A stretch of 64,000 nt of DNA from Algoriphagus boritolerans DSM 17298 = JCM 18970 (GCF_900108085.1 NZ_FNVR01000018.1:26864-90863); one strand, 5' to 3'; positions 44,368 to 53,819 are shown, counted from the first letter of the stretch. Translations and numbers: made by a program. Notes: generated by a model not told the origin, from the letters alone.

Positions 44368-45116
44368 TGGGCTGGTTAGATGTTTTTAAAAGAAAACCAG
44401 AGGAAGTGATACCGCTTGACCTTTCTTGGCTCAAAGTCGACATGCATTCCCATTTGATACCGGGAATAGACGACGGATCCAAATCAATGGAGGAGTCGAT
44501 AGACTTGGTAAAAAGACTGGCAGGTTATGGATTGGAAAAAATCATTATCACTCCGCATATCATGTCGGAATATTATCGAAATACTCCCGAAATCATAGAA
44601 ATGGGATTGGAGGATCTTCGAAAAGCTATCAAGCAGGAAGGGATTGGAATCCAAATCGATGCTGCTGCGGAGTATTATATGGATGAGATTTTTCTCGAAA
44701 AAGTAAAGGCAGGTGAAAAGATGCTGACTTTTGGAGATAATTATATTCTTGTCGAAACGGGATTTATCAATAAACCCCAAATGCTTCTGGATATAATTTT
44801 TCACTTGGAAATGGCGGGGTTTAAACCTATCCTGGCTCACCCTGAGCGTTATCAATATCTGTTAATGGATAAGAAACTTCAAGAAGATCTATTCGACAGA
44901 AAACTCCTCTTTCAGGTCAATTTGTTGTCATTTACAGGTTTTTATTCCAAGCAGGTGAAAGATTTTGGGGAATTGCTGGTGGAAAAGGGTGTAGTCGCTC
45001 TGTTGGGAACAGATTGCCATAATGAGCGCTATTTGGACATGCTCGAAACACTTCCAAGCAATCGGAAGATTTATGATAAAATCCAGCACCTCGATTTGAT
45101 CAATACCCGACTTTAG
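44364..45116 (+). CDS. PHP-type protein-tyrosine phosphatase (CpsB/YwqE-like)
   Basis: 250 residues. PHP metal motifs: VDMHSHLIPGIDDGSKSMEES, ITPHIM, AAAEYYMD, LAHPERYQYL and GTDCHNERY. In Firmicutes, CpsB/YwqE removes phosphate from the capsular tyrosine kinase and sets capsule synthesis; here it follows rfbC with an ATGA overlap, consistent with control of polysaccharide export. The cognate kinase is not in the window. Start may be the ATG at 44364 or the next at 44367. Confidence 0.92.
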   Translation: MMGWLDVFKRKPEEVIPLDLSWLKVDMHSHLIPGIDDGSKSMEESIDLVKRLAGYGLEKIIITPHIMSEYYRNTPEIIEMGLEDLRKAIKQEGIGIQIDAAAEYYMDEIFLEKVKAGEKMLTFGDNYILVETGFINKPQMLLDIIFHLEMAGFKPILAHPERYQYLLMDKKLQEDLFDRKLLFQVNLLSFTGFYSKQVKDFGELLVEKGVVALLGTDCHNERYLDMLETLPSNRKIYDKIQHLDLINTRL

Positions 45117-45125
45117 AAATTGGCT

Positions 45126-46079
45126 ATGAATATTTTAATCACGGGAATAACCGGGCTTTTTGGAAGCCAACTAGCCCGGGAGTTTAGCCAATTGGGGAAA
45201 ATTCATGGACTCAGGCGTGAGGGATCAAATTTGGACTTGATCGGTGATGTGGAGGTCCAATGGCATGTCGGCGAACTTTCCAACATGGAATCCCTCATGG
45301 AATCCCTTTCAGATATAGATCTCGTGATTCATTCTGCGGGTTTGGTATCTTTTTCATCAAAGGACAAAGAAAAACTCTATGAGGTTAACGCCATCGGCAC
45401 AGCAAACCTTGTCAATGCGATGTTGACTACTGGAGTCAATAATTTAGTATTTGTAAGTTCAGTTGCGGCGATTGGGAGAAGTCCTGAACTGAGCGTAATC
45501 GATGAAGAATTTAAATGGACCGAATCTCCCTTGAATACCGAATACGCAGTTTCCAAATACTGGGCAGAATTGGAAGCCTGGCGTGGTGAGCAGGAGGGCT
45601 TGGAGTTGATTGTGGTCAATCCATCAATTTTACTCGGAAAATCAAACTACGGAAAAAGCAGTTCAGCGATTTATTCTTATGTTTTGGAGGGGAATAAATT
45701 TTTCCCAAAGGGGGATCTGAACTACATCGATGTGAGGGATGCTGCCAAAATCACCCGTATGCTCGTAGAAAAGGAAGCTTGGGGAGAGCGGTTTATTTTA
45801 AATAGGGAAAGTATTTCGTATCAAGAATTCTTCGCGGAAGTTGCGAAGGTCTTTGGTAAAAAAGCACCAAAATTTCCTTTGCCTGATTCGTTGATAACAT
45901 TGGCGTCTGCATTCAATTCTATATTCCGCACACTGGGTCTGAGCAATAGTCCACTGAACAAACGGACGGCGATGATTGTGCAGCAAAAGCTCCGCTTTGA
46001 TAATTCAAAGATTCAAAATCTGCTCGATTATTCATATTTCCCGATCAGAGAGACCTTAGCATGGGTAAAAGAGAACTGA
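45126..46079 (+). CDS. NAD-dependent epimerase/dehydratase (extended SDR)
   Basis: 317 residues from ATG 45126 (a TTG two codons upstream is less likely). Nucleotide site ILITGITGLFGSQLA, DLVIHSAGLVSF, active-site FVSSVAAIGRS, and YAVSKYWAELEAWR (Tyr-x3-Lys). Similar to nucleoside-sugar or dihydroflavonol-reductase-like enzymes; the substrate is unknown. It lies 9 bases after the PHP phosphatase, third gene of the polysaccharide-type operon. Confidence 0.9.
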   Translation: MNILITGITGLFGSQLAREFSQLGKIHGLRREGSNLDLIGDVEVQWHVGELSNMESLMESLSDIDLVIHSAGLVSFSSKDKEKLYEVNAIGTANLVNAMLTTGVNNLVFVSSVAAIGRSPELSVIDEEFKWTESPLNTEYAVSKYWAELEAWRGEQEGLELIVVNPSILLGKSNYGKSSSAIYSYVLEGNKFFPKGDLNYIDVRDAAKITRMLVEKEAWGERFILNRESISYQEFFAEVAKVFGKKAPKFPLPDSLITLASAFNSIFRTLGLSNSPLNKRTAMIVQQKLRFDNSKIQNLLDYSYFPIRETLAWVKEN

Positions 46080-46241
46080 AACAAACTTATTATTCTAACC
46101 AGGCGTTAATTCAACAGCTGACTCATTGAATCATGCAATTTTTCATTTCAGGAAAATATCAGGCTGATTGGAAAATTTAAACGACCTGTATTTTGTGATA
46201 TCTCATTTATTGGTATCTTAAATAAACCATAACATCACCGA

Positions 46242-47657
46242 ATGACCGGAGATCACGATCACGACTGGGAAGAAGATAAAAAACTCGTTGAGCGTTTTGA
46301 AAACTCCCTGAAGTCCAACCTGGACCTCTATTTTGAAGAAGAAGAACTGGAAGACATCATCCGGTTTTACTTCGATCAGCAAAAGTTCCTCAAAGCCCTA
46401 AGAGCTTCTGAATATGCCCTTGAAAAGTTTCCCTTTTCTGTGGAAATCCGGCTGCTCAAGGCTCAGTGTCTCATTTTCAATGATGAGTTGGAAGAAGGCC
46501 TGGGTATTTTGGAAAATCTCAACAATCTCTCCCCCAATAATGAGGACATCGTTTTGGCTTTGGCCAATGCACAGATTCTGGCCGGAAATCATCAGGAAGG
46601 AATCGAACTTTTGGAGAATTATTTGCCATTGGCGGAAGATAAAGCAGAGGTTTTTTACTCACTTGGGAACCTCTACAGAGCCAAAGGAGACAACGCCAAA
46701 GCCAGCGATTATTTCAAGGAAGCAGTCAAAAACCGGATCAATCACGAGGACGCCTTGTTTCAATTGGCAATGATCACTGAGGAAGAGGGTTCATTTGACG
46801 AAATTCTCCAATTCTACCAGGAATTCATTGATCAGGATCCTTATTCTGCCGGAGCTTGGTACAATCTGGGCGTGGTGTACAATCGCCTGGGCCGGTTTGA
46901 AGACGCCATTTCGGCTTATGAGTATGCCCTGATCATCGATGATGCGTTTGCGTCTGCCTATTTCAACATGGGCAACGCCCTGATGAATACGCATCAATAC
47001 GAAGCAGCGCTGGAAGCCTATCAGAACACCATCAACTGTGAAGGAGTCAATGCAGAAAACTGCTGCTACATGGGTGCAGCCTATGAGAAGCTGGGCAAAA
47101 TTGACGAAGCGTTCAAATACTTTAAAAAGTCAGCCAAACTGGATGAGGAATATGATGATGCCTGGTTTGGGTTGGGGATGTGCATGCTGAAAAAGGAAAA
47201 ATTCTTTGAGGCTATCCATTATTTCAAGAAGGCGTTAAACCTGAATAAGGAAAATGCCAACTTCTGGGTCGGATTGGCAGATGCCGAATTCAACCTTGGA
47301 AATATGCAGGCAAGTTCTGAAGCCTACGAAGAAGCAATTAACCTGGAGCCGGGAATCATGGAGACCTATGTCAATCTCTCGGTGATCTATTTTGAGCAAA
47401 ACCGCTTTGAAGAAGCTGTTGACGTGGTTCGTGAGGGAATCGAAGAAGCACCAGAGGAGCCAGAGCTTTACTACCGCATGGTGGTCTACCTCGTCAAGAT
47501 GGGCAAATACAAAGATGCGTTTTCATATTTAGAAAATGCGTTAACTTTGGACTTCGATAAGCATACTATCTTGTACGAATTGATGCCTGAGTTGAAAGAA
47601 CAAAAGGCGATCTACAAGATCATCGCTCAATATCGGGATGACCATTCCCTGCTCTAA
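46242..47657 (+). CDS. Tetratricopeptide-repeat protein
   Basis: 471 residues made of about twelve 34-residue helical repeats. Examples: EVFYSLGNLYRAKGDNAKAS, AGAWYNLGVVYNRLGRFEDA, ASAYFNMGNALMNTHQYEAA, ENCCYMGAAYEKLGKIDEAF. No signal peptide and an acidic N-terminus (HDHDWEEDKK), so cytoplasmic scaffold or adaptor. Partner unknown. Upstream TTG and TATTTTGT (about 46172-46200) resemble a weak promoter. Followed 108 bases later by comA, with the repeated leader element between them. Confidence 0.93.
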   Translation: MTGDHDHDWEEDKKLVERFENSLKSNLDLYFEEEELEDIIRFYFDQQKFLKALRASEYALEKFPFSVEIRLLKAQCLIFNDELEEGLGILENLNNLSPNNEDIVLALANAQILAGNHQEGIELLENYLPLAEDKAEVFYSLGNLYRAKGDNAKASDYFKEAVKNRINHEDALFQLAMITEEEGSFDEILQFYQEFIDQDPYSAGAWYNLGVVYNRLGRFEDAISAYEYALIIDDAFASAYFNMGNALMNTHQYEAALEAYQNTINCEGVNAENCCYMGAAYEKLGKIDEAFKYFKKSAKLDEEYDDAWFGLGMCMLKKEKFFEAIHYFKKALNLNKENANFWVGLADAEFNLGNMQASSEAYEEAINLEPGIMETYVNLSVIYFEQNRFEEAVDVVREGIEEAPEEPELYYRMVVYLVKMGKYKDAFSYLENALTLDFDKHTILYELMPELKEQKAIYKIIAQYRDDHSLL

Positions 47658-47674
47658 ATTTTAAAACCTGGCAA

Positions 47675-47765
47675 ATGAAATCAAGCATTAAAAAAAAGTC
47701 ACACAATGTGAGGATTATCCCGCATGCAAGATTCCTTATGGCCTTTAAAATCAAATTATAATCAC
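47675..47765 (+). other. Repeated 91-nt leader element, copy A (before comA)
   Basis: Begins ATGAAATC and ends at the base before the comA ATG. It shares with 60300-60390 the words ATGAAATC, aAAGTxACACA, GATTAT, GCATGC, AAGATTCC and TATGxCC in the same order and spacing; copy B has one extra G after GCATGC. It can be read as a 28-residue peptide (MKSSIKKKSHNVRIIPHARF... to TAA 47759-47761), but the frame is not kept in copy B. It may be a structured 5' leader, a leader peptide or a small dispersed repeat. Confidence 0.6.
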
Positions 47766-48536
47766 ATGAATTATGTGCTAAAGAATATTCCTGTACGGAC
47801 TGATAAGCCACGTTCCAGGGGATTTACTATGGCTATGGACAAAGGTCTTAGCCTTCGGGAAACCGAGGATTTTGCTGACAGCTGCTCTGATTTTGTTGAC
47901 ATTGTTAAATTAGGATGGGCGACCTCCTATGTCACCAAACACTTAAACGAGAAACTGGCTGTTTACAAGGCGGCAGGGATTCCTGTGTATCTGGGGGGTA
48001 CACTTTTTGAAGCGTTTATTGTCAGAGGGCAATTTGAAGATTATCAGCGCGTACTGGACAAGTACGACCTTGAATTTGCAGAGGTATCGGATGGTTCCAT
48101 TTCCCTGAATCATGACAAGAAATGTGAATACATTTCCACACTTGCCAAGCAGGTAACGGTACTTTCCGAAGTAGGATCTAAAGATGCCGCCAAAATTATC
48201 CCTCCCTACAAGTGGATCGAGCAGATGCAAACAGAGCTTGCGGCAGGTGCCTGGAAAGTAATTGGCGAGGCACGTGAAGGAGGAAATGTCGGCTTGTTCC
48301 GTGATTCCGGTGAGGTTCGTCAGGGTTTGGTGGAGGAAATTCTGACTCAAGTTCCTGAAGAAAGAATCATCTGGGAAGCACCTCAGAAATCTCAACAAGT
48401 TTGGTTTATCAAACTGTTGGGCGCAAACGTGAACCTTGGAAATATCAGTCCTTCTGAAGTGATTCCTCTTGAAACTATCCGACTTGGACTCAGAGGAGAT
48501 ACGTTCGATCATTTCCTCGGTGAAATCAAACTTTAA
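47766..48536 (+). CDS. comA: Phosphosulfolactate synthase (ComA family)
   Basis: 256 residues from ATG 47766; an in-frame ATG at 47724 lies inside the repeated leader element. ComA signatures: RTDKPRSRGFTMAMDKGLSL, DIVKLGWATSY, IPVYLGGTLFEA, SEVGSKD, VIGEAREGGNVGLF, IIWEAPQKSQQVWFI, GLRGDTFDHF. The enzyme adds sulfite to phosphoenolpyruvate giving (R)-phosphosulfolactate. In methanogens this starts coenzyme M synthesis; in Bacillus it gives sulfolactate. Here the sulfonate might feed sulfolactate or sulfonolipids, but no comB/comC-like gene is next to it. A terminator follows. Confidence 0.93.
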   Translation: MNYVLKNIPVRTDKPRSRGFTMAMDKGLSLRETEDFADSCSDFVDIVKLGWATSYVTKHLNEKLAVYKAAGIPVYLGGTLFEAFIVRGQFEDYQRVLDKYDLEFAEVSDGSISLNHDKKCEYISTLAKQVTVLSEVGSKDAAKIIPPYKWIEQMQTELAAGAWKVIGEAREGGNVGLFRDSGEVRQGLVEEILTQVPEERIIWEAPQKSQQVWFIKLLGANVNLGNISPSEVIPLETIRLGLRGDTFDHFLGEIKL

Positions 48537-48552
48537 AAAATCTATCCCAAAG

Positions 48553-48587
48553 AGGCTGATCGATTCGTCGTTCAGCCTTTATTTTTG
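48553..48587 (+). terminator. Probable intrinsic terminator after comA
   Basis: Stem aggctga / tcagcct (7 bp, 12-base loop) followed by ttatttttg, 17 bases past the comA stop and 4 bases before the next start codon. The tight fit suggests partial read-through or attenuation ahead of the DUF368 gene. Confidence 0.7.
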
Positions 48588-48590
48588 TAT

Positions 48591-49526
48591 ATGAACTCAA
48601 TCAAAAAATACGCGATGACCTATCTCAAAGGTATGGCTATGGGTGCTGCTGATATAGTACCCGGGGTTTCAGGCGGATCAATCGCGTTGATAGCAGGGAT
48701 TTATCAAGAGCTTCTGAATAGTATCAATTCGTTTACGCTGGAAAACCTTAGGCTTTTGTTACAAGGAGAAGTAAAAAAGTTCTATAGAGCTGTTAATGGC
48801 TCATTTTTAGCAAGCCTTCTCCTGGGAATTCTGACGAGCATTTTTGTCCTTTCCAGGATCATTACCTACCTGATGAGTGATCATCCCATTCCCTTGTGGT
48901 CTTTTTTTACCGGACTGATATTAGTCAGTGCATTTATTATTCTGAAAGAAATCAAACGCTGGCATTTAGGGGTGGTTTTAGCAGTTGTGATTGGAACAGC
49001 CATTGCTTGGTGGGTTACCAATTTGCCACCCACTACTACTCCGGATGCCCTTTGGTTCACTTTTATCTCTGGGGCCATCGCTATTTGTGCAATGATCCTT
49101 CCTGGCATAAGCGGAAGTTTTATTCTTCTGATTATGGGGCAATATGAAGGGATTCTTCAAGCAGTCACTGAGCGGAATTTTTTAAAGCTTATCGTTTTTG
49201 CGGCAGGTTGTATCGTTGGGATTTTGTCTTTTAGCCGGGTAGTGTCCTGGCTTTTGAGAAAGTATCATTCAGCCACAATTGGCCTTCTTTCGGGTTTTAT
49301 GCTGGGTTCGGTCAATGAGCTTTGGCCCTGGAAAACCGTCACCGCTTGGCGTACTTCCTCCAGTGGGGAGGAGAAACCATTTTTGACAGAGAACATCCTT
49401 CCGGGTAGTTACCTGGAGCAAGTCGGTGAGCCCCCGCAAATTTTGGCTGCTGTTTTGGCTTTTGCTTTTGGAATCGGATTGGTACTTTTCATTGAGTGGC
49501 TTGCATCCAAACTATTGAAATCATGA
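48591..49526 (+). CDS. DUF368 membrane protein (PopT-like polyprenyl-phosphate translocase)
   Basis: 311 residues from ATG 48591 (an in-frame TTG lies two codons upstream). Family signature GMAMGAADIVPGVSGGSIALIAG at the N-terminus, repeated in inverted-topology form as AICAMILPGISGSFILLIMGQYEGIL; about eight helices. DUF368 proteins (PopT) recycle undecaprenyl phosphate across the cytoplasmic membrane for cell-envelope glycan synthesis. Its TGA overlaps the aroE ATG. Confidence 0.93.
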   Translation: MNSIKKYAMTYLKGMAMGAADIVPGVSGGSIALIAGIYQELLNSINSFTLENLRLLLQGEVKKFYRAVNGSFLASLLLGILTSIFVLSRIITYLMSDHPIPLWSFFTGLILVSAFIILKEIKRWHLGVVLAVVIGTAIAWWVTNLPPTTTPDALWFTFISGAIAICAMILPGISGSFILLIMGQYEGILQAVTERNFLKLIVFAAGCIVGILSFSRVVSWLLRKYHSATIGLLSGFMLGSVNELWPWKTVTAWRTSSSGEEKPFLTENILPGSYLEQVGEPPQILAAVLAFAFGIGLVLFIEWLASKLLKS

Positions 49527-50260
49527 GAAAATTTGGACTCATCGGTTTCCCGCTAACCCATTCTTTTTCCAAGAAATATTTCATGGCAAAGTTTGAAAAG
49601 GAATCCATCTGGAACTGCAGTTTTGACCTCTATGAGATCCCTGATATTTCGGATTTTGAAAAAGTACTGGCGGAAAATCCCGGTTTGGAAGGCATGTCCG
49701 TGACGATTCCTTATAAGCAGGAGGTGATTCGGTTTTTGAATGAATTGGATCCTGCCTGTGAACTCATCGGGGCAGTCAATTGTATTCAAATCCGAAATGG
49801 ATACCGCAAAGGTTTCAACACGGATTACATTGGATTTAAAAAGTCACTTCAAAATTGGCTGGGTACCCAGATTCCAAAGGCCTTGGTCTTAGGCACAGGA
49901 GGGGCTTCCAAAGCAGTGAAAGTTGCTTTAAGAGATCTTGGAGTTGATTTTTTGGCTGTATCAAGAAGCCCTAGAGAAAACCAAATCACCTATACCGACT
50001 TGGTAGACAACCCTGCTTTTCTCCAAAAATTCCCCCTAATCATCAATACGACGCCTTTGGGTACTTTTCCCAATACTGAAGAAATGCCGGATATTCCAGT
50101 AGAAATGCTGAATGCCTCGCATTGCGTTTATGATTTGGTCTACAATCCCGCCGAGACCAAGCTGATGAAGGCCTGTCTTGCCAGAGGTGGCAAAGTCAAA
50201 AATGGTATGGATATGCTGGTGCTTCAGGCTGAGGCCGCATGGATTATCTGGAATTCTTAA
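49523..50260 (+). CDS. aroE: Shikimate dehydrogenase
   Basis: 245 residues from ATG 49523, coupled to the upstream stop by ATGA. Substrate-binding motif GLIGFPLTHSFSKKYF, catalytic Lys in SVTIPYKQEV, GAVNCI and NTDYIGF, NADP loop LGTGGASKAV, and GMDMLVLQA at the end. Reduces 3-dehydroshikimate to shikimate in chorismate and aromatic amino-acid synthesis. Its stop lies one base from the stop of the broken convergent alr. Confidence 0.96.
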   Translation: MRKFGLIGFPLTHSFSKKYFMAKFEKESIWNCSFDLYEIPDISDFEKVLAENPGLEGMSVTIPYKQEVIRFLNELDPACELIGAVNCIQIRNGYRKGFNTDYIGFKKSLQNWLGTQIPKALVLGTGGASKAVKVALRDLGVDFLAVSRSPRENQITYTDLVDNPAFLQKFPLIINTTPLGTFPNTEEMPDIPVEMLNASHCVYDLVYNPAETKLMKACLARGGKVKNGMDMLVLQAEAAWIIWNS

Positions 50261-50261
50261 G

Positions 50262-51436
50262 TTATCTCGATGAACAAAGCGATAAATCGACGATTTTTCT
50301 GGGGATTTGAAACGGCAATCTGGTCAGCATTTCATAGTTGACAAGGTCTGACGTCTCTGCAAATGACCCAACGGTAATTTCATTTTTGCCCTGAGTTCCA
50401 ATTAATATCACCTCATCGCCAGATTTGGCAAGCTTCAAATGGCTGATATCAACCGCGACAGCATTCATATTTACAGTTCCCACTACAGGACAAAAGCTAC
50501 CTGAAATAAGCACCTTCCCTTGATTACTGAGATTGCGCCCATAACCGTGGGAGTAGCCTACAGGAATGATTGCCAAAGTCATATCCTGACTTGCTTCAAA
50601 GCTTTTTCCATAGCCCACAAATTCGCCTGATTTCACCTTTTTGAGACTCATAATTTGTGTTTTCCAGGTCAAAAGACGTTTTAGGGGATTGCGGTTTTCC
50701 GGCGGAAGTTGATTTTTGATCAGTTCAAACGTTTCTTGGGTTGGCCAGAAACCATAACCTGCAATGCCAATTCTGACCAGATCCATGTGCGTTTCCGGAA
50801 AGAGCAAAGTGGCAGCAGAGCAGGCAGTGTGCAGTCGTTCAAATTCAAGGTCGTTTTCTTTAAAAAACCTGCTAAATCTCTCAAACTGCTCCAATTGACT
50901 GAGGATTCGGGTGTGATTTTGGGCACTTTCCGCACCGGCAAAATGAGTGCAAAGTCCTTTTAAATCCAAATGCAATTTGTTGTCCACCAGTAATTTTAGA
51001 AGTTTTTCCCGATCCTCCCATTCAAAGCCCGTCCTTCGAAAGCCAGTTTCGATTTCCACATGAATTTGGGCTTTCTTCTTTTGCGATTTTGAGGCTTCGA
51101 TCGCCTTTTCCAGTCGTTCAAAATCGAAAACAAAAATTGAATACCTAACTGGATCAGATCAGGAATTTCTTCAAGCTGCAGCATTCCCATGATCATAATT
51201 TCATTGGGCAGTGTACTGCTTGCAAGTACTTCACGCGCCTCATCTGAACTGAAGGTGCTGAAATGATGAACTCCGACTTGCTCGGCGATAGGTACAAGTT
51301 GTGCGATACCGTGACCGTAGGCATTTCCTTTTACCACTGCTGAAATCACCGGTGCGGGGCCAATTCTAGATCGTATAAATTTGATGTTTTGGCTGTAGGC
51401 GCTGGCACTGATTTCCAGACTGGAAGTATGATGCAT
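50262..51436 (-). pseudogene. alr: Stand-alone alanine racemase interrupted by a one-base frameshift
   Basis: The N-terminal part (51436, MHHTSSLEISASAYSQN, to about 51137) holds the PLP lysine in VISAVVKGNAYGHG. After IQLGIQF the frame breaks in the A5 run at 51132-51136 (T5 on the coding strand); adding one T gives QFFVFDFERLEKAIEAS and rejoins the C-terminal part (about 51130-50262) with EIETGFRRTG, IGIAGYGFWP, the catalytic Tyr in FVGYGKSFE and GTVNMNAVAVD. Corrected, the protein would be a full-length PLP racemase of about 390 residues. The MurF-Alr fusion provides the same activity, so loss is tolerable. A sequencing error in the homopolymer is the main alternative. Confidence 0.9.
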
Positions 51437-51530
51437 TGAGAATGTTAATGTAAGTTGCAAAATTTAAACCCTTAAGGATTCTTATCCCAATTCTTGATTA
51501 GTTTTAAAAGCATAAGTTCACAAAGCCGTT

Positions 51531-52133
51531 ATGTCAGATCTCCTTCAACAATCCCGCTGCCCTTGGTGCCTCGGATTCCCGGAATACATCACCTACCACG
51601 ATACCGAGTGGGGAGTGCCTGTCTATGATGACCGTGTCCATTTTGAATTTTTAATCCTCGAAAGTGCCCAAGCAGGATTGAGTTGGGCGACCATTTTGAA
51701 GAAGCGGGAGGGATATCGCAGGGCTTTTGCAGATTTTGATTATGAGGTAGTAGCAGAATTTCCGGAGAGTTATGTGCAGGAACTGCTGCAGGATCCGGGA
51801 ATCATCCGGAATGTGTTGAAAATCCGTGCAGCTATCACCAATGCACAGTGTTTTATGGAAGTCCAGCAGGAGTTTGGAAGCTTTTCAAACTACATCTGGG
51901 GATTTGTCGGAGGCAAACCCATTCAAAATTCTCTGAGAACAATGGGCGAAGCCCTAGCCACTACTCCGGAATCTGACCGACTGGCCAAAGACCTCAAAAA
52001 GCGCGGGTTTAAATTCCTGGGAAGTACCACGATCTATGCCCACATGCAGGCAACTGGCTTAGTCAACGACCACTTGGTCGATTGTCACCGATATGAGGAA
52101 GTGAAGAAACTAGCCCGCGAAAGCAATAAATAA
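51531..52133 (+). CDS. tag: DNA-3-methyladenine glycosylase I
   Basis: 200 residues. Tag signatures: RCPWCLGFPEYITYHDTEWGVP (zinc Cys and His), FEFLILESAQAGLSW, AAITNAQCF, IWGFVGGKP, and the C-terminal zinc ligands in NDHLVDCHRY. It excises 3-methyladenine from alkylated DNA in base excision repair. Its last 24 bases overlap the end of the convergent antiporter gene. Confidence 0.96.
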   Translation: MSDLLQQSRCPWCLGFPEYITYHDTEWGVPVYDDRVHFEFLILESAQAGLSWATILKKREGYRRAFADFDYEVVAEFPESYVQELLQDPGIIRNVLKIRAAITNAQCFMEVQQEFGSFSNYIWGFVGGKPIQNSLRTMGEALATTPESDRLAKDLKKRGFKFLGSTTIYAHMQATGLVNDHLVDCHRYEEVKKLARESNK

Positions 52134-53639
52134 AAGCCAAACCAAAAAGAGAATTGGAAGTAAAATCGGGAGGGTGAAGCGAATCAGGTAGCCAAAAAAC
52201 GAAGGCATTTTCACACCGCTTTGCTCAGCAATTGATTTTACCATGAAGTTGGGACCGTTGCCAATGTAAGTCATCGCTCCAAAGAATACCGAAGCAATGG
52301 CAATGGCCAAAAGCTGAAAGGTCGTGTCCGAATCATTCATCGTATTGGCTGCAAATTCCCGTACTTCTGCTATGCTGTTGATATTCGCTCCTTCGGATGC
52401 CATGGCAGCTGCAAGGAAATTCAGATAGGTTGGCGCATTGTCCAAAACCGCGGAAAGCACTCCCGTTCCCCAGTAGAGCGTGTTGGGAGTGATTATGGCA
52501 GCGCCTTCTGGAGATTTTGCAAAGTTACCCACCAGCTCCAAAGCCGGCATCATCGTGCCGAAGATTCCCACGAAAATAAACGCGACTTCCCGAATCGGCT
52601 CGAAATTGAACTCGTTCCCTTTCAAGGCTTTTTGGTCCCCAAATTTGTAAGAGAAGAAAGCTACCGAAAGCATGATAGTCTCTCTCAGATAGGAGAATTT
52701 TTGGCCATCATAGACGATGGCAGGAACACCCTCAATCACATTGGGATCGAGGAAAACAGCACAAATAATGATGAATAACCAACCAAAATTTTTGACCCCA
52801 ATCAGGGATAATTTGTTGGTATAAGTGATTTCTTCGGTGTATTCGTCTTCTGGTAGCCTTCCGAATTTGCGGTCGACAAAATAAAATATAGTAGCCAGTG
52901 TAGTGAGTGCAAAAGCCCATGCCGGCCAGTTGTGTTCAATTGTCCAGAAGAATGGGACACCTTTTAGAAATCCCAAAAACAAAGGAGGATCTCCGATGGG
53001 AGTCAAGGAACCGCCGACATTGCTGACCATCAGAATGAAGAATACCACGTGATAGGCTTGGATATTTCCTTTGTTGAGTCGGATAAATGGACGGATCAAG
53101 AGCATGGAGGCTCCTGTGGTTCCTATCAGATTGGACACCACAGCACCTATTAATAGCAGAGAAACATTAGCCATTGGGGTGGCTTTCTTGTCGATCTCAA
53201 TCAGAATTCCCCCGGAGGCCACATACAAGGACGTCAAGAGCGCGATAAACTGAATATATTCTGCCAGTGCATGGACAGGACTATGCACGTTGCCCAAGAC
53301 AAACAAATAATACAAAACCACCATAATCGCGAATCCTACTGCGATTTTGGGGTAATTGTGATGCCAAAAATGCTCATAAAAAAGCGGCCCGGTGGCGATC
53401 ATCAAAAGCAATATAATAAAAGGAATCACCAGCCAAGCCGGAGCAGAATGACTGTCATGCCCCCCTTCTTCCGCAGGGGCATCCAAAGATGCTACAGCTT
53501 GTTGGGTAGAATCTGGATCAGCTTGGGCAATAAATTCCGTCACATTTTCAACGGAAAACGCAAAAACATCCGTGGATTCAATAAGTCCAAAAAATAATAT
53601 TCCGAAAATTATGGATAGACTTATAAGATGTTTCTTCAT
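52110..53639 (-). CDS. nhaD: NhaD-type Na+/H+ antiporter (ion transporter superfamily)
   Basis: 509 residues, longer than the usual 420-480 because of a hydrophobic leader (MKKHLISLSIIFGILFFGLI) and a non-membrane stretch of about 40 residues (EEGGHDSHSAPAW) before the conserved domain. Eleven to twelve further helices: ASGGILIEIDKKATPMANVSL, GTTGASMLLIRPFIRLN, MVSNVGGSLTPIGDPPLFLGF, VLDNAPTYLNFLA, TYIGNGPNFMVKSIAEQSGVKMP match NhaD. It exchanges Na+ (or Li+) for protons at alkaline pH, as expected in a marine bacterium. Confidence 0.93.
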   Translation of the reverse strand: MKKHLISLSIIFGILFFGLIESTDVFAFSVENVTEFIAQADPDSTQQAVASLDAPAEEGGHDSHSAPAWLVIPFIILLLMIATGPLFYEHFWHHNYPKIAVGFAIMVVLYYLFVLGNVHSPVHALAEYIQFIALLTSLYVASGGILIEIDKKATPMANVSLLLIGAVVSNLIGTTGASMLLIRPFIRLNKGNIQAYHVVFFILMVSNVGGSLTPIGDPPLFLGFLKGVPFFWTIEHNWPAWAFALTTLATIFYFVDRKFGRLPEDEYTEEITYTNKLSLIGVKNFGWLFIIICAVFLDPNVIEGVPAIVYDGQKFSYLRETIMLSVAFFSYKFGDQKALKGNEFNFEPIREVAFIFVGIFGTMMPALELVGNFAKSPEGAAIITPNTLYWGTGVLSAVLDNAPTYLNFLAAAMASEGANINSIAEVREFAANTMNDSDTTFQLLAIAIASVFFGAMTYIGNGPNFMVKSIAEQSGVKMPSFFGYLIRFTLPILLPILFLVWLLFIAFAG

Positions 53640-53760
53640 TGCGTCAGTTTGATGTGCAGGGTGTTACTTTCCGGCAATTTAAACAAATTTTAATGGGGTG
53701 TTTCAGGATTAAGTTGGTTACTAAACTACAGATTTTGAAGTAAACAGTCCAACTTTCAGA

Positions 53761-53807
53761 AGAACCCGAGCCGGAATTAAGGAAAAATTAATTCCGATCT
53801 CGGTTCT
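53761..53807 (-). terminator. Long hairpin after the glutamate dehydrogenase gene
   Basis: Stem agaacccgagccggaattaa against ttaattccgatctcggttct with two small mismatches and a short loop, 13 bases past the dehydrogenase stop. The U tract is weak on both sides, so termination is likely but not certain. Confidence 0.65.
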
Positions 53808-53819
53808 TTCAGCCTCCTT

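Noticed and set aside
47943..48512. Long open frame on the minus strand opposite comA (189 codons)
   Set aside because: Antisense to a strongly conserved enzyme; no recognisable protein features.
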